64,000 nt of DNA from Cotesia glomerata. Its lineage: Eukaryota > Arthropoda > Insecta > Hymenoptera > Braconidae. The notes under the pieces were generated by a model that made no database searches, had not been told where the DNA came from, and saw only the letters and a program-made list of their open reading frames with translations. Made by a program: the position numbers and the translations under genes. The stretch lies in NCBI RefSeq assembly GCF_020080835.1, contig NW_025401886.1, forward strand, positions 248,001 to 312,000, given 5' to 3'. How positions within the stretch are numbered: the first letter of the stretch is position 1; each line of letters opens with the position of its first letter. This document shows positions 11,220-22,492 of this stretch, one piece after another.

Positions 11220-12354
11220 GGTATTACCCTCGCGACTTCCGTCGTCAAAAGTTTATGCTAGAGTGTATTGTACACATACTGCATAGTCATTATTGACAAG
11301 CCTAAAACTTTTTGCTGTTTATGTACTTATTTCAGCCAATCACGAACGAGAAACTGATCGTTTGAAAAGTCTGGCAACACTGCGTGAGCGTTGAGACATT
11401 TTATAGTGGTTATACTGTAGTGTTGTGGACTAACTGTAGACTAACCTCTGTTTTGACACATGCGTTTATTTATTTATTTACATACATTTATTCAGAAATA
11501 TAATTACAATGTCTGAAAAATTGACTTATAAAGGACGATTCATAAAAAAAGTCCTTGAAAAACGACAGAAATCTCTAACAAATATGAAAATAACTATGCA
11601 AATAACAAATAGAAAAAAAATAATTGATAATAATGTTTTGTTTTTTTCAGAAAAATCAGTAAATAATTTTTTTATGTTGATGTATTAACTGATTTTAAAT
11701 TTTAGTATTTTTTTTATTTTTTCATCTGACTATTATTTTTATAACTTATGAAAGATTAATAAATATTATTATATTAAAATTGATAACTTTTTGAATTTTT
11801 ATAAATATAGAAAAATACTTATTTTCATAAAATAATCATTGTTATTTTTTTTAAATAAATAAAATTAATAACTATAATATTAAACCTAACGTAAATTAAA
11901 CTTTTCAAATTTGTCAGCGCATGCGCGTCTCATACTTCTTTCGCGGCTCACAAAACTTGCCCTGTTGCCACAGCTTTATTAACGTATCCCCTCCTCGGTT
12001 AAAGTCTTGTAAATTTTTCATTACTTATTAATAAATATCTCTGAAACTGTGTGGTAATTATCAATGAATTTTTTTTTTTTAATTGTTTAGTTGTTAGTTA
12101 ACATTACTCTAGTTTTTTAAAAAGATCCTAAGAAAAGTTTCTAAGATATAAAAATGTTTGTAGGTAAACTTTTCGATATCCCGTATACCGTAATGTATAA
12201 GAGCGTTCAACACTCAAACTTTGAAATTAAATATCTCGGAAACTAGATGGTCAAAAATTCTCAAATTGCGCCAATCGATGCAGAATTATATAGATATTAA
12301 CCTGCCAAAGTTTAAAAAAAATCCTAAGAAAACGACTCTGGCGAGGGTAATACC
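11220..12354. mobile_element. Non-autonomous DNA transposon with TTAA duplication
   Basis: Ends GGTATTACCCTCGC and its exact inverse GCGAGGGTAATACC are flanked on both sides by TTAA (11216-11219 and 12355-12358). Length 1135 bp. TTAA duplication is typical of piggyBac and Kolobok. The only frame of note is a 59-aa ORF at 11509-11688. It sits in an intron of the decayed transposase gene. Confidence 0.8.
11509..11688 (+). CDS. Small ORF inside the TTAA element, function unknown
   Basis: ATG-initiated 59-codon frame beginning MSEKLTYKGRFIKKVLEK and ending in TAA. Lysine-rich at the start. I do not recognise a family. In this AT-rich element an open frame of this size could arise by chance; a captured exon fragment is possible. 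Confidence 0.2.
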   Translation: MSEKLTYKGRFIKKVLEKRQKSLTNMKITMQITNRKKIIDNNVLFFSEKSVNNFFMLMY

Positions 12355-13435
12355 TTAAGAGTGTAATAATCATGTGAAATTGATTTCCAATATTTTTATT
12401 TACAACGGGGTTAATTATTAAGCGTAAAATGGATGATTATACGGAACTTCATAAATTTTCATGTTTCACTTTAACATCAGTTGATAATTCTTTAGCGCTG
12501 GATTAAAAAATTTTACTTCTATTTGATTATTAACGAATTTTAAAATTTCATCTTTGATTGGTGTTATAACTTCCAAAATTTCTTGGTCATAAATACCAGC
12601 CGTAAAGTTTGATTGATCAATTTCATCCCACTTCTTTTTAAATCTCTGATAAATTGGAACGTTTGGGCCAGATGAAGCAGGCCAGTATATTTCAAATGCA
12701 CTTCGAAGAACAATTTCAAAAATATGGTGTCAACATGGCAAGTATAACAGTTGTCGATTCAGAGCCTTTTCTACTAATACACACGCACCATTTCTGATTC
12801 CTGTAAAAATAAAATAAGAATTTAACATTTAACATTACTATAACTAAACGCTTTATATATTAATAATTAATAAGTAATTTACCCGTATTTGACGCTGTAG
12901 TATCAGAACACAATGCTTTGATGTTATCAGTATTAATATTCCATTGTTTTACTGTTGTAATAATAGTTGAAGCTTGATTTTGTCCAGTTCCAGATTCTAG
13001 TTTGGGGAGCTAGTATGGAAGATATAGTAAAGTGAAAGTTCAAAACTTCTTCTCAGATTTTTAATTTGATAATTTTTAGACAACTGCTAAATTTCATTAT
13101 TAAAGTAATAAACGTATTATTTTACACCACATTATCCGTAAACTATGTAGAACTTATAACAATGAGAATAACAATTGTAGTAAAATTTTCTTTCACTAAT
13201 ACAGTGAGGTTAATTTTTATTTTTCACTACAATCCTGATCCTATTTAAGTATTCCATGTATTCTATATACGAAATAATTTTTGTAAAATTCATTACTTAC
13301 CAATCGTAACTTTTTAAAATAATAAATAGATAATGTTTTTTTATTAGATACTAGACGACCCGGTGAACTTCGTATCATCTAGATATATTTGTGAAAAGTA
13401 TAGTCAAAACTTAATACAAAATTTTTATTTACATT

Positions 13436-13625
13436 AAATGCAACATATTTATACACTTAATTAATTTAAAGCTTTCTGATGGACTACATTTTTTATCTTT
13501 TCTTGCGGTGCGTAAATATATAAAGATGGTGGTTTTCCGACTCACGAACACGCGACGTATAATTTCCCATGCACGAAACACGGAAACTCCGATTTGATTC
13601 CCACATTTGATTAACTTCGACAACC
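13436..13625 (-). pseudogene. Helitron Pif1-like helicase C-terminal tail
   Basis: A minus-strand frame reads VGKPPSLYIYAPQEKIKNVVHQKAL then stop, which is the usual end of Helitron Pif1-type helicases (after helicase motif VI). An in-frame TGA precedes VGKPP. Nothing upstream of this survives, so it only serves to type the element. Confidence 0.7.
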
Positions 13626-13989
13626 TAAGTCAGGTCGTCTTCTCCTTGGTATTTTGAAACAATAACAATAAAAAATTTCTTGCGCACTGACAAATTGATG
13701 ATAGATTTTATTAATTGGCTTTAAATTAATTTATTTCTTTTAACAACTAACTGACACTTTTTTTTATTTCTGAAAACAAAACAGACCAAAAAGATCGGAC
13801 CTCACTTCACTGCTAGGAACGGACCCAAAGAGATCGGACCTCATTACTCAGCTCAGAACATTGTGTATTGGAAAACTAAATTGTCGTTTTTAGTATTTTC
13901 TGTTGTTTATTATTTGTGTTTTTCACCTTCCGTTTAAACCTTCCCTGAACTTCCAAAATTTCCTGTTTCTCTTGAGATTTTATCAAATT

Positions 13990-14640
13990 TTATATCTGTA
14001 GGAACTGATATTTGAAGAATATGAATTTTTTGACAATTAATACCCTCACACTCTTATGTAGGGGAGAAATTTCATAAGATCCTATTCGAGATGATTTCTA
14101 CATTATAAATAAAAGATTCTTACAAAACTTCGAGTCTATAGAAGCTATTGTTTGGAAATTATAGTTTTTCATTGCTGACGTCTCCGCAATCCCTTTTGGG
14201 GTTAGAATTTGATAAAATCCATTCTTAGCTGAACTTAAAATTATACACGAAGATTCCTACCAAATTTAGAGTCTGTAGAAAGTTAGTTTGGAGATAGAAA
14301 TTTAACATTCTAACACCCTTCCCCGCAATCTTTATTAGGGGTGGGTTGCTGTAAAATTTGCTCTTAAAACATTTCCGCACCACATGTGGAAGACTCCAAC
14401 TAAATTTGCCGTCTGTAGGATCTATAGTTTGAAAATTAAAAATTTTCATTGTTAATATCTGCCCCCGCAACCCCCTGTGGAGTGAGCTATCGTGAAATTC
14501 GTCCATAGATTATTTCTATATCCCTTACAGAAGATTCCTACTAAATTTAGGGTCTATAGGATCCATAGTTTAAAAACGAGAATTATTCATTGTTAACGCC
14601 CCCGCAATCCTCTTTGGGGGAGGATTTTTTGAAAATTTTT
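13990..14640. repeat. ~140-bp tandem repeats inside the Helitron
   Basis: Five diverged units, marked by 'cgcaatcc..ttgggg' and 'aaatttagrgtctgtagga' phrases, with anchors near 14031, 14170, 14303, 14449 and 14588 (spacing 133-146 bp). Confidence 0.7.
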
Positions 14641-14766
14641 TTACATACAAACCTTCTCCTGAAAATTCTGAAGACAACAAAAAAAAAAAAAATTAGCCCA
14701 ATCGGTCCAGAGGTTCTCAAGTGATGCGTGGACATACATGCGGCATTTTATTTTTATTCATATAGA

Positions 14767-15248
14767 TTTGATCTCCGTATAACTTTGTTGACATAAAAAA
14801 CAGCGGGCAGATCTACGGAAATTAATTTCATTTTTTCCTGGGTTACGAGAAATAATCAACATAAACAACTCATCAATAATGTTTCAGTTGATTATAAGAC
14901 AAAAATAGATTGTGTATTAATACACACATAAGCAATCTTACAAAATTGTAAGCTTAAACATTTCAAAAAATTGCTTTAGAAACTCTTAATAATTATCATA
15001 TGTCTGAATAATATTGTGTGTCGTTGAATATTAACACTGTACACATCACAGCTGACAGAGTGTAAATAAACCAGATAACCTAAAAAAGAATAGTTTCGTT
15101 GTTTGTGAGGACAGAATTGTTCCAGAGAAATTGCAGCATATGTCAATATTTTAATAAATAGCAAGTAGTTTTTTAAATTACAATTTAAATTACAGTTTCA
15201 AAATTAATAAATCACTTGAAATAATGAATATCTAATCTATACATTTCG
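14767..15248. promoter_or_regulatory. Upstream region and presumed untranslated first exon of the tnp2-like gene
   Basis: AT-rich, no coding. A strong donor (cattcg-like exon end, then GTAAGT at 15249) pairs with TTTCAG at 15323, so the mRNA of the next gene begins somewhere here. No TATA box can be singled out. Confidence 0.4.
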
Positions 15249-15323
15249 GTAAGTATTATATCTCGGTATACATTTTTTTCAATTATACAATTAGTTAATA
15301 AAATCTTTGATGTTAAATTTCAG
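15249..15323 (+). other. Intron in the 5' leader of the tnp2-like gene
   Basis: 75 bp, GTAAGT...TTTCAG, ending three bases before the ATG. Size and signals match the other introns of the window. Confidence 0.65.
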
Positions 15324-15326
15324 GAG

Positions 15327-17120
15327 ATGTCTAATTGTGAATGTGATCGCTTAAAAAAAGATTTAGCACATTGCTTTGTCGAAAATAATATTAATACTGT
15401 TCAAGGTAACAGTATTTTAAAAATTCTTGCGACTCATAATTGTTTTGAAAAATTTCCTAAAGACATCCGTACATTATTAAAAACTCCTCAAGCTCTTATT
15501 ACATTAATTGCCATAGAACCAGGTGAATACGTACACATTGGTTTATCTAAGTCATTAATAGAATTGTTATCAAGTGTTTGTGATGTTCCTCTTCAATTGA
15601 TACTTGATATTAGCACTGATGGCGCTGTAGCTGATAATCGCAGTACCAAGTCATATTGGCCGATTCAGATAAGAGTTATTAACTTGCCTAATACACTTCC
15701 AATAATAATCGGATTGTATCTGGGAAAGGAAAAACCTTCCGATTCCAGTAAATTATTCCAATGTGTAACTGAAGAATTTGAAGCTATAGAAAAAAATGGG
15801 GGAATAAATTTCCGAAATAAATTAATCACAGTGAAATTTAATTGTTTTATTGGAGATGCCCCGGCCAGAGCCTATGTTTTAAAACATGTCGGACATACTT
15901 CATACAATGCTTGCTCCAAATGTAAAGTACTTGGGCAGTATAGCTATCGTCGTATGTGTTTTTTAGGAACTAATCATTGTCTACGAACCAATGAAGAATA
16001 TAATTTACTTACTGATAAAAAACATCATAGACCAGATGAAAGTCCATTATCAGTTTTAAAAATTAATCCTGTATCACACGTACCATTTGACTACTTGCAT
16101 TTAGTGCTGTTAGGTATAATGAAAAAATTATTCCACGCCTGGATAGAAGGAAAATTTTCTGGGTTCCAAAAATTAAATGAAGAACAGATACAAGAATTAG
16201 ACAGACGGTTGAAATCTCTGAACGAATGGTGTCCATCGGATTTTGCTCGTCGACCTGATGCGGTATCATCTTTTGCAAAATATAAAGCAACACAGTTTCG
16301 CCATTTTCTCTTGTATGCAGGTCCCTGTGTTTTGTTAAATATATTACCAGATTACGCATACACACATTTTTTATTATTAGATACTTCGATACGAATTCTG
16401 GCTTCACCTTCACCAACTGATGCTCAATTAATATACGCTAAGCATGCATTAAATTTATTTGTAAATAAAGCTCTTGAAATCTATGGAAAAGATTTTATGA
16501 GTTTCAACATTCATTGCTTGGTACATCTTGTCGATGATGTAAAACAATTAGGGCCTGTAGATTCACATTCAGCATTTTGTTATGAAAATAACATGCCGGA
16601 AATACATAAAAGTGTAAGAACTCATTATCAACCACTTCAACAATTTTCAAGGCGAACGCAGGAAAAAAATATGTATCATAAAACAAGAAATATAAGAAAT
16701 ATTAATCTAATCCGTGCGTATGCACCTCATACTAAAGGACCATTTCCATCGGGATTTTCAGAAGATTGTCTTCAGTACATGAAAATAACATCAAAAAAAT
16801 GGCTATTGTCAACAGAGCAAAAAAACCAGACTTGTTTACTGAAAGATAATTCAGTTCGTCTAATAGAAAACATTATCTTCGTTAACGGTATTTATCACTT
16901 ACTTGTACGCAGATACAATAAAATAGAAAAGATGTACAAGTATAATATTCCATCACAACCATACACTGATTTTTTCAAATGCTCGGACTTGATGCCTGAA
17001 TTAGTTTCAGTCCCATTCAGTTCGGTATTGCAAAAGTGTTACCGAATGCCAGCTGTTAATTTTGGTCATTTACTTGAAGATAATATGCAATATATTGTAA
17101 CATTACTACATGAGAACTAA
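15327..17120 (+). CDS. Intact tnp2/Transposase_21-like protein (597 aa)
   Basis: A single open frame of 597 codons. Motifs fit the CMC/En-Spm (CACTA)-related 'tnp2' transposase family found in animals: TDGAVADNRS...YWPI (Asp98), FIGDAPARAYVLKHVGHTSY (Asp177), a CX2C pair CSKC (196-199), VPFDYLHLVLLGIMKK (Asp255), then IHCLVHLVDDV and HSAFCYENNM. The three Asp are candidate catalytic residues; that is inference from position. The start follows a spliced leader by three bases and the N-terminal LAHCFVENNINTVQGN segment is typical of full-length members. No disabling mutation. I could not find flanking terminal repeats, so it is either an active element whose ends I missed or a captured/domesticated gene. 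The Sola-like transposon starts 556 bp downstream. Confidence 0.7.
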   Translation: MSNCECDRLKKDLAHCFVENNINTVQGNSILKILATHNCFEKFPKDIRTLLKTPQALITLIAIEPGEYVHIGLSKSLIELLSSVCDVPLQLILDISTDGAVADNRSTKSYWPIQIRVINLPNTLPIIIGLYLGKEKPSDSSKLFQCVTEEFEAIEKNGGINFRNKLITVKFNCFIGDAPARAYVLKHVGHTSYNACSKCKVLGQYSYRRMCFLGTNHCLRTNEEYNLLTDKKHHRPDESPLSVLKINPVSHVPFDYLHLVLLGIMKKLFHAWIEGKFSGFQKLNEEQIQELDRRLKSLNEWCPSDFARRPDAVSSFAKYKATQFRHFLLYAGPCVLLNILPDYAYTHFLLLDTSIRILASPSPTDAQLIYAKHALNLFVNKALEIYGKDFMSFNIHCLVHLVDDVKQLGPVDSHSAFCYENNMPEIHKSVRTHYQPLQQFSRRTQEKNMYHKTRNIRNINLIRAYAPHTKGPFPSGFSEDCLQYMKITSKKWLLSTEQKNQTCLLKDNSVRLIENIIFVNGIYHLLVRRYNKIEKMYKYNIPSQPYTDFFKCSDLMPELVSVPFSSVLQKCYRMPAVNFGHLLEDNMQYIVTLLHEN

Positions 17121-17676
17121 GAAATTATAGGAAATAACTTAGATGAATGTCTGTATTATTTTTAAAGAAGCTATAATTATGTTAAACTTCACACAATTAC
17201 ATCGAATTTAGGAATTAAACAGTATATTGCTATACACTGTATAATTTCTTTTATATAATTATGTCATATTAATTTTTAAGTGACGGAGTGACATTTGGTA
17301 ATCGATAGTACAAACTGTATTTTTTTGTATGTATAAGTGTACACTTTCTGTGAATTATAAATTAATAATTTAATTTATTTGAAGACAATTATTTAATTTG
17401 TGAAATTTTAATAAATATTCTTTAACATTCAATAAATATTTATTTGGGGGTAAAGTACATTTAGTAATAGTTGATAAGTATTCATTAATAGTTAACAAAT
17501 AGTTATAAATAATTAATAAATATTTTGTTGAGTGAATTTGTTTCGCTTGCAATGTCATATGAGAAGAAGATTGCTTATAAACAAAAACCATCTTTATAAA
17601 TTTGTTGCATTCATTATATTACATTATAATAACGTTTATTTTAAAATACCAAATTCTATCACAGCTCATATTATTA
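17121..17676. other. AT-rich flank with TTAATAAATATT-type repeats
   Basis: 3' flank of the tnp2-like gene. Around 17390-17530 it holds short imperfect 'ttaataaatatt' and 'agttaacaaat' repeats. Related text in the other orientation lies at 22190-22600, on the far side of the Sola-like transposon. Confidence 0.4.
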
Positions 17677-18348
17677 GAGTCATTCCATCTAAAATTGTCT
17701 AATCAGCAAAGTCGACTAATTTTAGATTTTGGTGTAACTTTGAGAAACTCTTCTCTAGGGTCCCAAAGAACAAAATTCACACAAGTTTGATTTTTACAAG
17801 CGCTTGTTTTCGCCTATTTAAATAAAGACTTTTAAAAATCGATATTTTTAAGGCTTATTAACTTTTACTGTGAAATTTTTCTGTTTGAAGCTATCTGCAT
17901 GATCAAGATGGAATTTACAGTGGGAAAGATAGTAGGTTAAGGGTAAATGAAGATAATTGGCTCGGACGAGTCCTTTAAATATAAGCAGCGTGCTGAAAAT
18001 GAGTGTTTTTTAGTCATTTTTCGTGAATTTCAATCAACTCTAGCGTCTTAACTGTTGAGAATTAAAAACTCGTGCTCCGCGGGAATTAAGTATATATATC
18101 ATAGACAAAATTCAGCCACAAGTTGACTTGAGCTGCCCACTCTTCATAGAAGAAAACTTTGCTCGAAGTTTTGAAATTGAAAAAAATTCCAATTTTCAGG
18201 TTATGAAACGAGCTTGTTGACTGCGCGATAAAAATCTGATGCTCACAGAATCTATTGTTCTTACCTTCAACTTTAAAGGACTACATCACTTGTTTTGTTA
18301 TTTTCATTTTTAGTGCATGTGCGAGCCGTTTTTTTTACAGCAAAAATC
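17677..18348 (+). repeat. Left terminal inverted repeat of the Sola-like transposon
   Basis: Matches the reverse complement of 21389-22064 almost base for base. The inner edge is 'gtgcgagccgtt...agcaaaaatc'. The two arms differ most near the outer end, by a poly-T run. Confidence 0.85.
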
Positions 18349-18548
18349 TGGACGTTTTTACAAATGGATTAAAATTACTTACCATCAGAAACAACTATAA
18401 ATATCTAAAATTTTTCTAGTCTCAATAAAGTTATGGATATTTGGGGTGTAAAATTGTCTTTAGAAGTAATTATTATCGAAAATGACAGTAACTGTGAACA
18501 ATTTTTCAACTAGAACGTTTTTTTTATTCAACCGTTTACGGTTTGGTT

Positions 18549-20793
18549 TTACAATATTAACAATATCAAAATTATCGGAAGCTGAATACTTCCGCGCTTG
18601 TAATTGATTCTGAGAAATTGGTATAAAGCTATGATATGATCTCGTATTTTTATTGTATTTATATTTATAAATCTTTCAGATAAAAATGTCTCAGCAGCTT
18701 CTACATCCTGGCTTGATACAAAAAAAAATTTTATACCAGAAATTTGATTAGAACAAAAGTCGTGCATTGCGATTAGAGTTAAAATATGGTCATCGGTAGA
18801 TCGTTGCAAGCTTGCTCTTCTTACGGTCCTTTCGATCGTACCACCTGCTCCATCGCATGGACTTTTACCATGAGAAGTGGCAAAGAAATGCCACTCTGCT
18901 TTTAATCCAAAATCCGCTTCATGACGACATATATTTATAAAATTTTTTTTATTTTTGTATTGAGCGGCTGCTCCATCACTGAAGTAATAAATTTTTTTAA
19001 ACTCCGGATAACTGTTTTTAATGTAATCGAGAAAAATTTTTTGAAATGCAAAAAACGATACTGTATTGTGAGTAAGATAATCACTAATCACACATAAAGT
19101 TTTTGTCTTAAGTAAACCGTCTTCTTTAAAATAAATTACAAAGGGATGTAGAGTAGCTTGATTATTTGTCCAATGAAACGATTGTACTTCATCTTGTACC
19201 ATGAATGCATAATTTTCTGAGAAATCAACTAATGCTATACACTCTGAATTGTCTTTTAAATTTTCTTTCAGGTATCTCAAATACTCGAATTGTTTTTTTG
19301 AAATAAAATGATGAGGTTTTAAAGTTGTCATTTGTATTTTCAAATCATCTCTAAATTCATCAACATTCTTAACTACAGTTAATAAATTGCAGCGATCAGT
19401 AGAAACCCATTGCTTAAAATTAATTTCAGATGACAATTCACATTCATTACATATATCGGAATCAATAACATCAGTGCCTGGACATTCTTTACAGCTATAT
19501 AACATACATTGTTCACTGCTATCATTACAAACTATCTTTTTCAGTAATTCTTTATAGGTAAGTTTAGTTTTACACGCCATTAACATTAACTTCATATTTT
19601 GATGGATCAAACAAACACATACTGAATGTGTACCACTAGCCCCAGCCAAAACACAGTTCTTCGGTCGAAGTGAAGCAAACGACGAGAATCCTATGGCTAA
19701 GTTTGGATGAATTTGCTTGAATTTTTCATAGGCTTCTTTCAAATTAAATAAGATTAAACGTTTTTGTTCTTTAGACTTTCCGTTATTCTTATCGCGTACA
19801 GTTACACAATCTCTTTGACCTGGCATCAATCTACTAATATCATCATCTTCGAAAAATTTTATAACAGCTTCAACAATTTTTGTTTTCAACTGACGTCCAC
19901 TTTCTTTTTGGAGCCTTCGCTAATACTCCATATTGTCCCCTCAGTGTTTTAGCTTTTTTTACAAGATATTCACTACATTCAAATTCTGACTGTATTTTAG
20001 AAATTGTCCACTTTTTCGGTAATAAACTTAAAATTCCATATTTCTCGTCAAACGTTGTAGATGCTTTAAATTTCATTTTCAATTCATCGATTAACTCTAA
20101 ATAGTCTGCATTATAACAAATATGATCATTGTCTTTTTTATTATTTTCATGTTCCACAACATCAAAAGTAGCTTCTAATTTTTTTCGTATTTTACTTGAT
20201 ATTTGATTTACTTTTTCATCAATTTTTCGTTTTCTTTTTGATATACTTAATTTTTGGATAGGTGGGATTGGTGACTCTTCTACGATTGAACAAATTTTAT
20301 TAAGTGAATCTAAAACTTCGTACTTAGGATCAAAAGATACCCCAAGATCATCAAAATTTCGCGATAATGTATCGGTAATATCATCATAATTTTCATTCGT
20401 TTCGGTTTTTCGTAAATTTTCCACACAACGTAAACAAAGTGCTCGGCCTGGTATAAGGTTAAGATTCTCATTTGCTTCTCAAAACTCTACAGTTATTTCC
20501 CGCAAGGACTTAAGAATAGGTTTTTTATGAGCACTTGATGGATCACAACATTTTTTTCCAAACAAAGAAAAATAATAAGTCACATATTTTTTATAATGAT
20601 AGGTACAGATATCTGTGAAAGATACTGCCTGAATTCGTTTAGTTAATAAGTATTTCTCATGTTCATTCAGATTATTTTGATCGATCAACTCTGATGATCG
20701 TGAAAACGTTAATTTATGGCAATCTTCTTTCAACAATAAACCAATCGAACACTCCATTACTTTTTTTAAGAATTGAGAAATCACAATACACAT
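18549..20793 (-). pseudogene. DDE-like transposase gene of the Sola-like element, one stop and one frameshift
   Basis: Minus-strand coding region in three open blocks. N-terminal block (20793-20479): FTDICTYHYKKYV and GKKCCDPSSAHKK, then an in-frame TGA; the same frame continues with LNLIPGRALCLRCVENL, suggesting a Cys/His metal-binding head. A long middle block ends at ~19870, where a one-base frameshift moves to the last block (19889-18549), entered as RRLQKESGRQL. That block holds CVCLIHQNMKL, ALVDFSENYAF, IYYFSDGAAAQYKNKKNF and FATSHGKSPCDGAGGTIERT. The D..D..(D/E) pattern (VDFSEN, SDGAAAQYKN, CDGAGG) suggests a DDE fold; catalytic assignment is inference. Total about 748 codons. The frame changes could in principle be introns, but no good splice sites are seen there. 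Confidence 0.65.
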
Positions 20794-20829
20794 CAACTTA
20801 CTAAAACAACCGAACTGAACAAAAGAACG

Positions 20830-21388
20830 CTCTCTGAAACAATGACAATTGAGCTTTTATAGACAAAGAGTTAAAGTTCTTCAAAAATCCGCCACGGCCA
20901 AATGTCGCTGCTCTCCCGCTTAATTACTACCATGCAACCTAACTTGGTCGGGGAAAGCACGCGACAAGCGAAGAGTGAGTGAATCAATAGCGTTAAGCTG
21001 ATGCGTGAAATTTGACAACCGATAATCTAAGAAGTTTGTTTACTTTTCCATTTTGCTTACTTTTCCAATCGACGGCATCGAATCACAAAAAAATATATAA
21101 ATTGAAAGTGACAGAGATTAAGTTATTAGTAATTTAATTGATACTTATGAACTCGAATTTACTTCTCGAGTATACTTATATTGTTAATAATTAATAATAT
21201 TTCTAATTTTTCGTTTGAATTTACGTCTATTCTCACTTACTTTTCAATGCAATGCAGTCAAATATTGAAAATAAGCTTATCTCTATACGCATGCATGAAA
21301 ATATATAAAAATTCTGTTGTGAAGACAGAATTTTTATAGACAAATATTGAGATAAAACTACCAGTTATTTAAAAAAAAAAATTGAGTT
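20830..21388. promoter_or_regulatory. 5' region of the Sola-like transposase gene
   Basis: Lies between the first ATG of the minus-strand transposase and the right inverted repeat, so the promoter should be here or in the arm. No individual box is convincing. Confidence 0.3.
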
Positions 21389-22064
21389 GATTTTTGCTAT
21401 AAAAACGGCTCGCACATGCACTAAAATGAAAATAACAAAACAAGTGATGTAGTCGTTTAAAGTTGGAGGTAAGAACAATAGATTCTGTGAGTATCAGATT
21501 TTTATCGCGCAGTCAACAAGCTCGTTTCATAACCTGAAAATTGGAATTTTTTTTAATTTCAAAACTTCGAGCAAAGTTTTCTTCTATGAAGAGTGGGCAG
21601 CTCAAGTCAACTTGTGGCTGAATTTTGTCTATGATATATATACTTAATTCCCGCGGAGCATGAGTTTTTAATTATCAACAGTTAAGACGCTAGAGTTGAT
21701 TGAAATTCACGAAAAATGACTAAAAAACACTCATTTTCAGCACGCTGCTTATATTTAAAGGACTCGTCCGAGCCAATTATCTTCATTTTACCTTAAACTA
21801 CTATCTTTCCCACTGTGAATTCCATCTTGATCATGCAGATAGCTTCAAACAGAAAAATTTCACAGTAAAAGTTAATAAGCCTTAAAAATATCGATTTTTA
21901 AAAGTCTTTATTTAAATAGGCGAAAACACGCGCTTGTAAAAATCAAACTCGTGTAAATTTTGTTCTTTGGGACCCTAGAGAAGAGTTTCTCAAAGTTACA
22001 CCAAAATCTAAAATGAGACGGCAACAATTTTTTTTTTTTGAGACGATTTCATATGGAATGACTC
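21389..22064 (-). repeat. Right terminal inverted repeat of the Sola-like transposon
   Basis: Partner of 17677-18348. It contains 'gcgagccg', the 'cccgcggagcatgag' block and the terminal GACTC. Confidence 0.85.
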
Positions 22065-22446
22065 ATTATCTTTTATATTTTTAAATATTAAAAACGTTAA
22101 TTTACTTAGTGAATTTAATTATTACCATATATTCCACCTTATATAGGATTATAAAAAGTGTCAAAAGAAAATTGCTGTTTTTGCTTTTTAATTTAAATAA
22201 ATATTTGTTAACAGTTAACAAATATTCATTAACCATTAATAAATATTTATTAACAGTCAATAAATTGTACTTAATAAATTACTTATTAACTGTTATTAAT
22301 AATATTTATTTACTCTTCAAGCTTAGCTTACAGTAATTTAACAATTTAACTGGCTTACAAATTAACAAAAGATAGAACATCAGATATACAAAAAGACTAA
22401 ACGTCGAATTATAAAAATATATATGTGCTTTGCAAATAAAAAAAAA

Positions 22447-22492
<46 letters not shown>

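Larger units (their letters stand above)
10835..13009 (-). pseudogene. Decayed spliced transposase-like gene (DTTASNTG/HHARWMAKAIY family)
   Basis: Three minus-strand exons belong to one widespread arthropod/cnidarian transposon-type protein that I recognise by motif but cannot name firmly (RNase H-like, hAT-like suspected). Exon 12883-13009 gives LPKLESGTGQNQAS...SDTTASNTG; the 82-bp intron 12801-12882 is GT...AG; exon ~12477-12800 gives NGACVLVEKAL, HHIFEIVLRSAF, SGPNVP; exon 10835-11079 gives CRDDYRELLQL, RPGAVHHARWMAKAIYSLK. A TGA interrupts LPC*HH. The intron between the last two exons carries the TTAA-flanked element at 11220-12354. Upstream exons are not found, so the copy is partial and dead. 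Its 3' end overlaps the first visible BEN exon. Confidence 0.6.
13361..14766 (-). mobile_element. Helitron remnant (minus orientation)
   Basis: On the minus strand it starts with TC at 14766 (TCTATATGAATAAAAA, the common arthropod Helitron 5' end, followed by the 'ctctggaccgattggg' block) and ends in CTAG at 13361 after 'cgaagttcaccgggtcg'. It is flanked by A (5') and T (3'), the Helitron insertion rule. It keeps a helicase C-terminus and internal tandem repeats but no Rep/helicase body. Confidence 0.75.
17677..22064 (-). mobile_element. 4.4-kb DNA transposon with ~672-bp terminal inverted repeats (Sola-like candidate)
   Basis: Ends GAGTCATTCCAT (17677) and ATGGAATGACTC (22064) are flanked by the 4-bp direct repeat ATTA (17673-17676, 22065-22068). 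The inverted arms cover 17677-18348 and 21389-22064 with few differences. Between them lies one minus-strand gene. A 4-bp duplication fits the Sola superfamily, but the superfamily call is inference. Confidence 0.8.
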
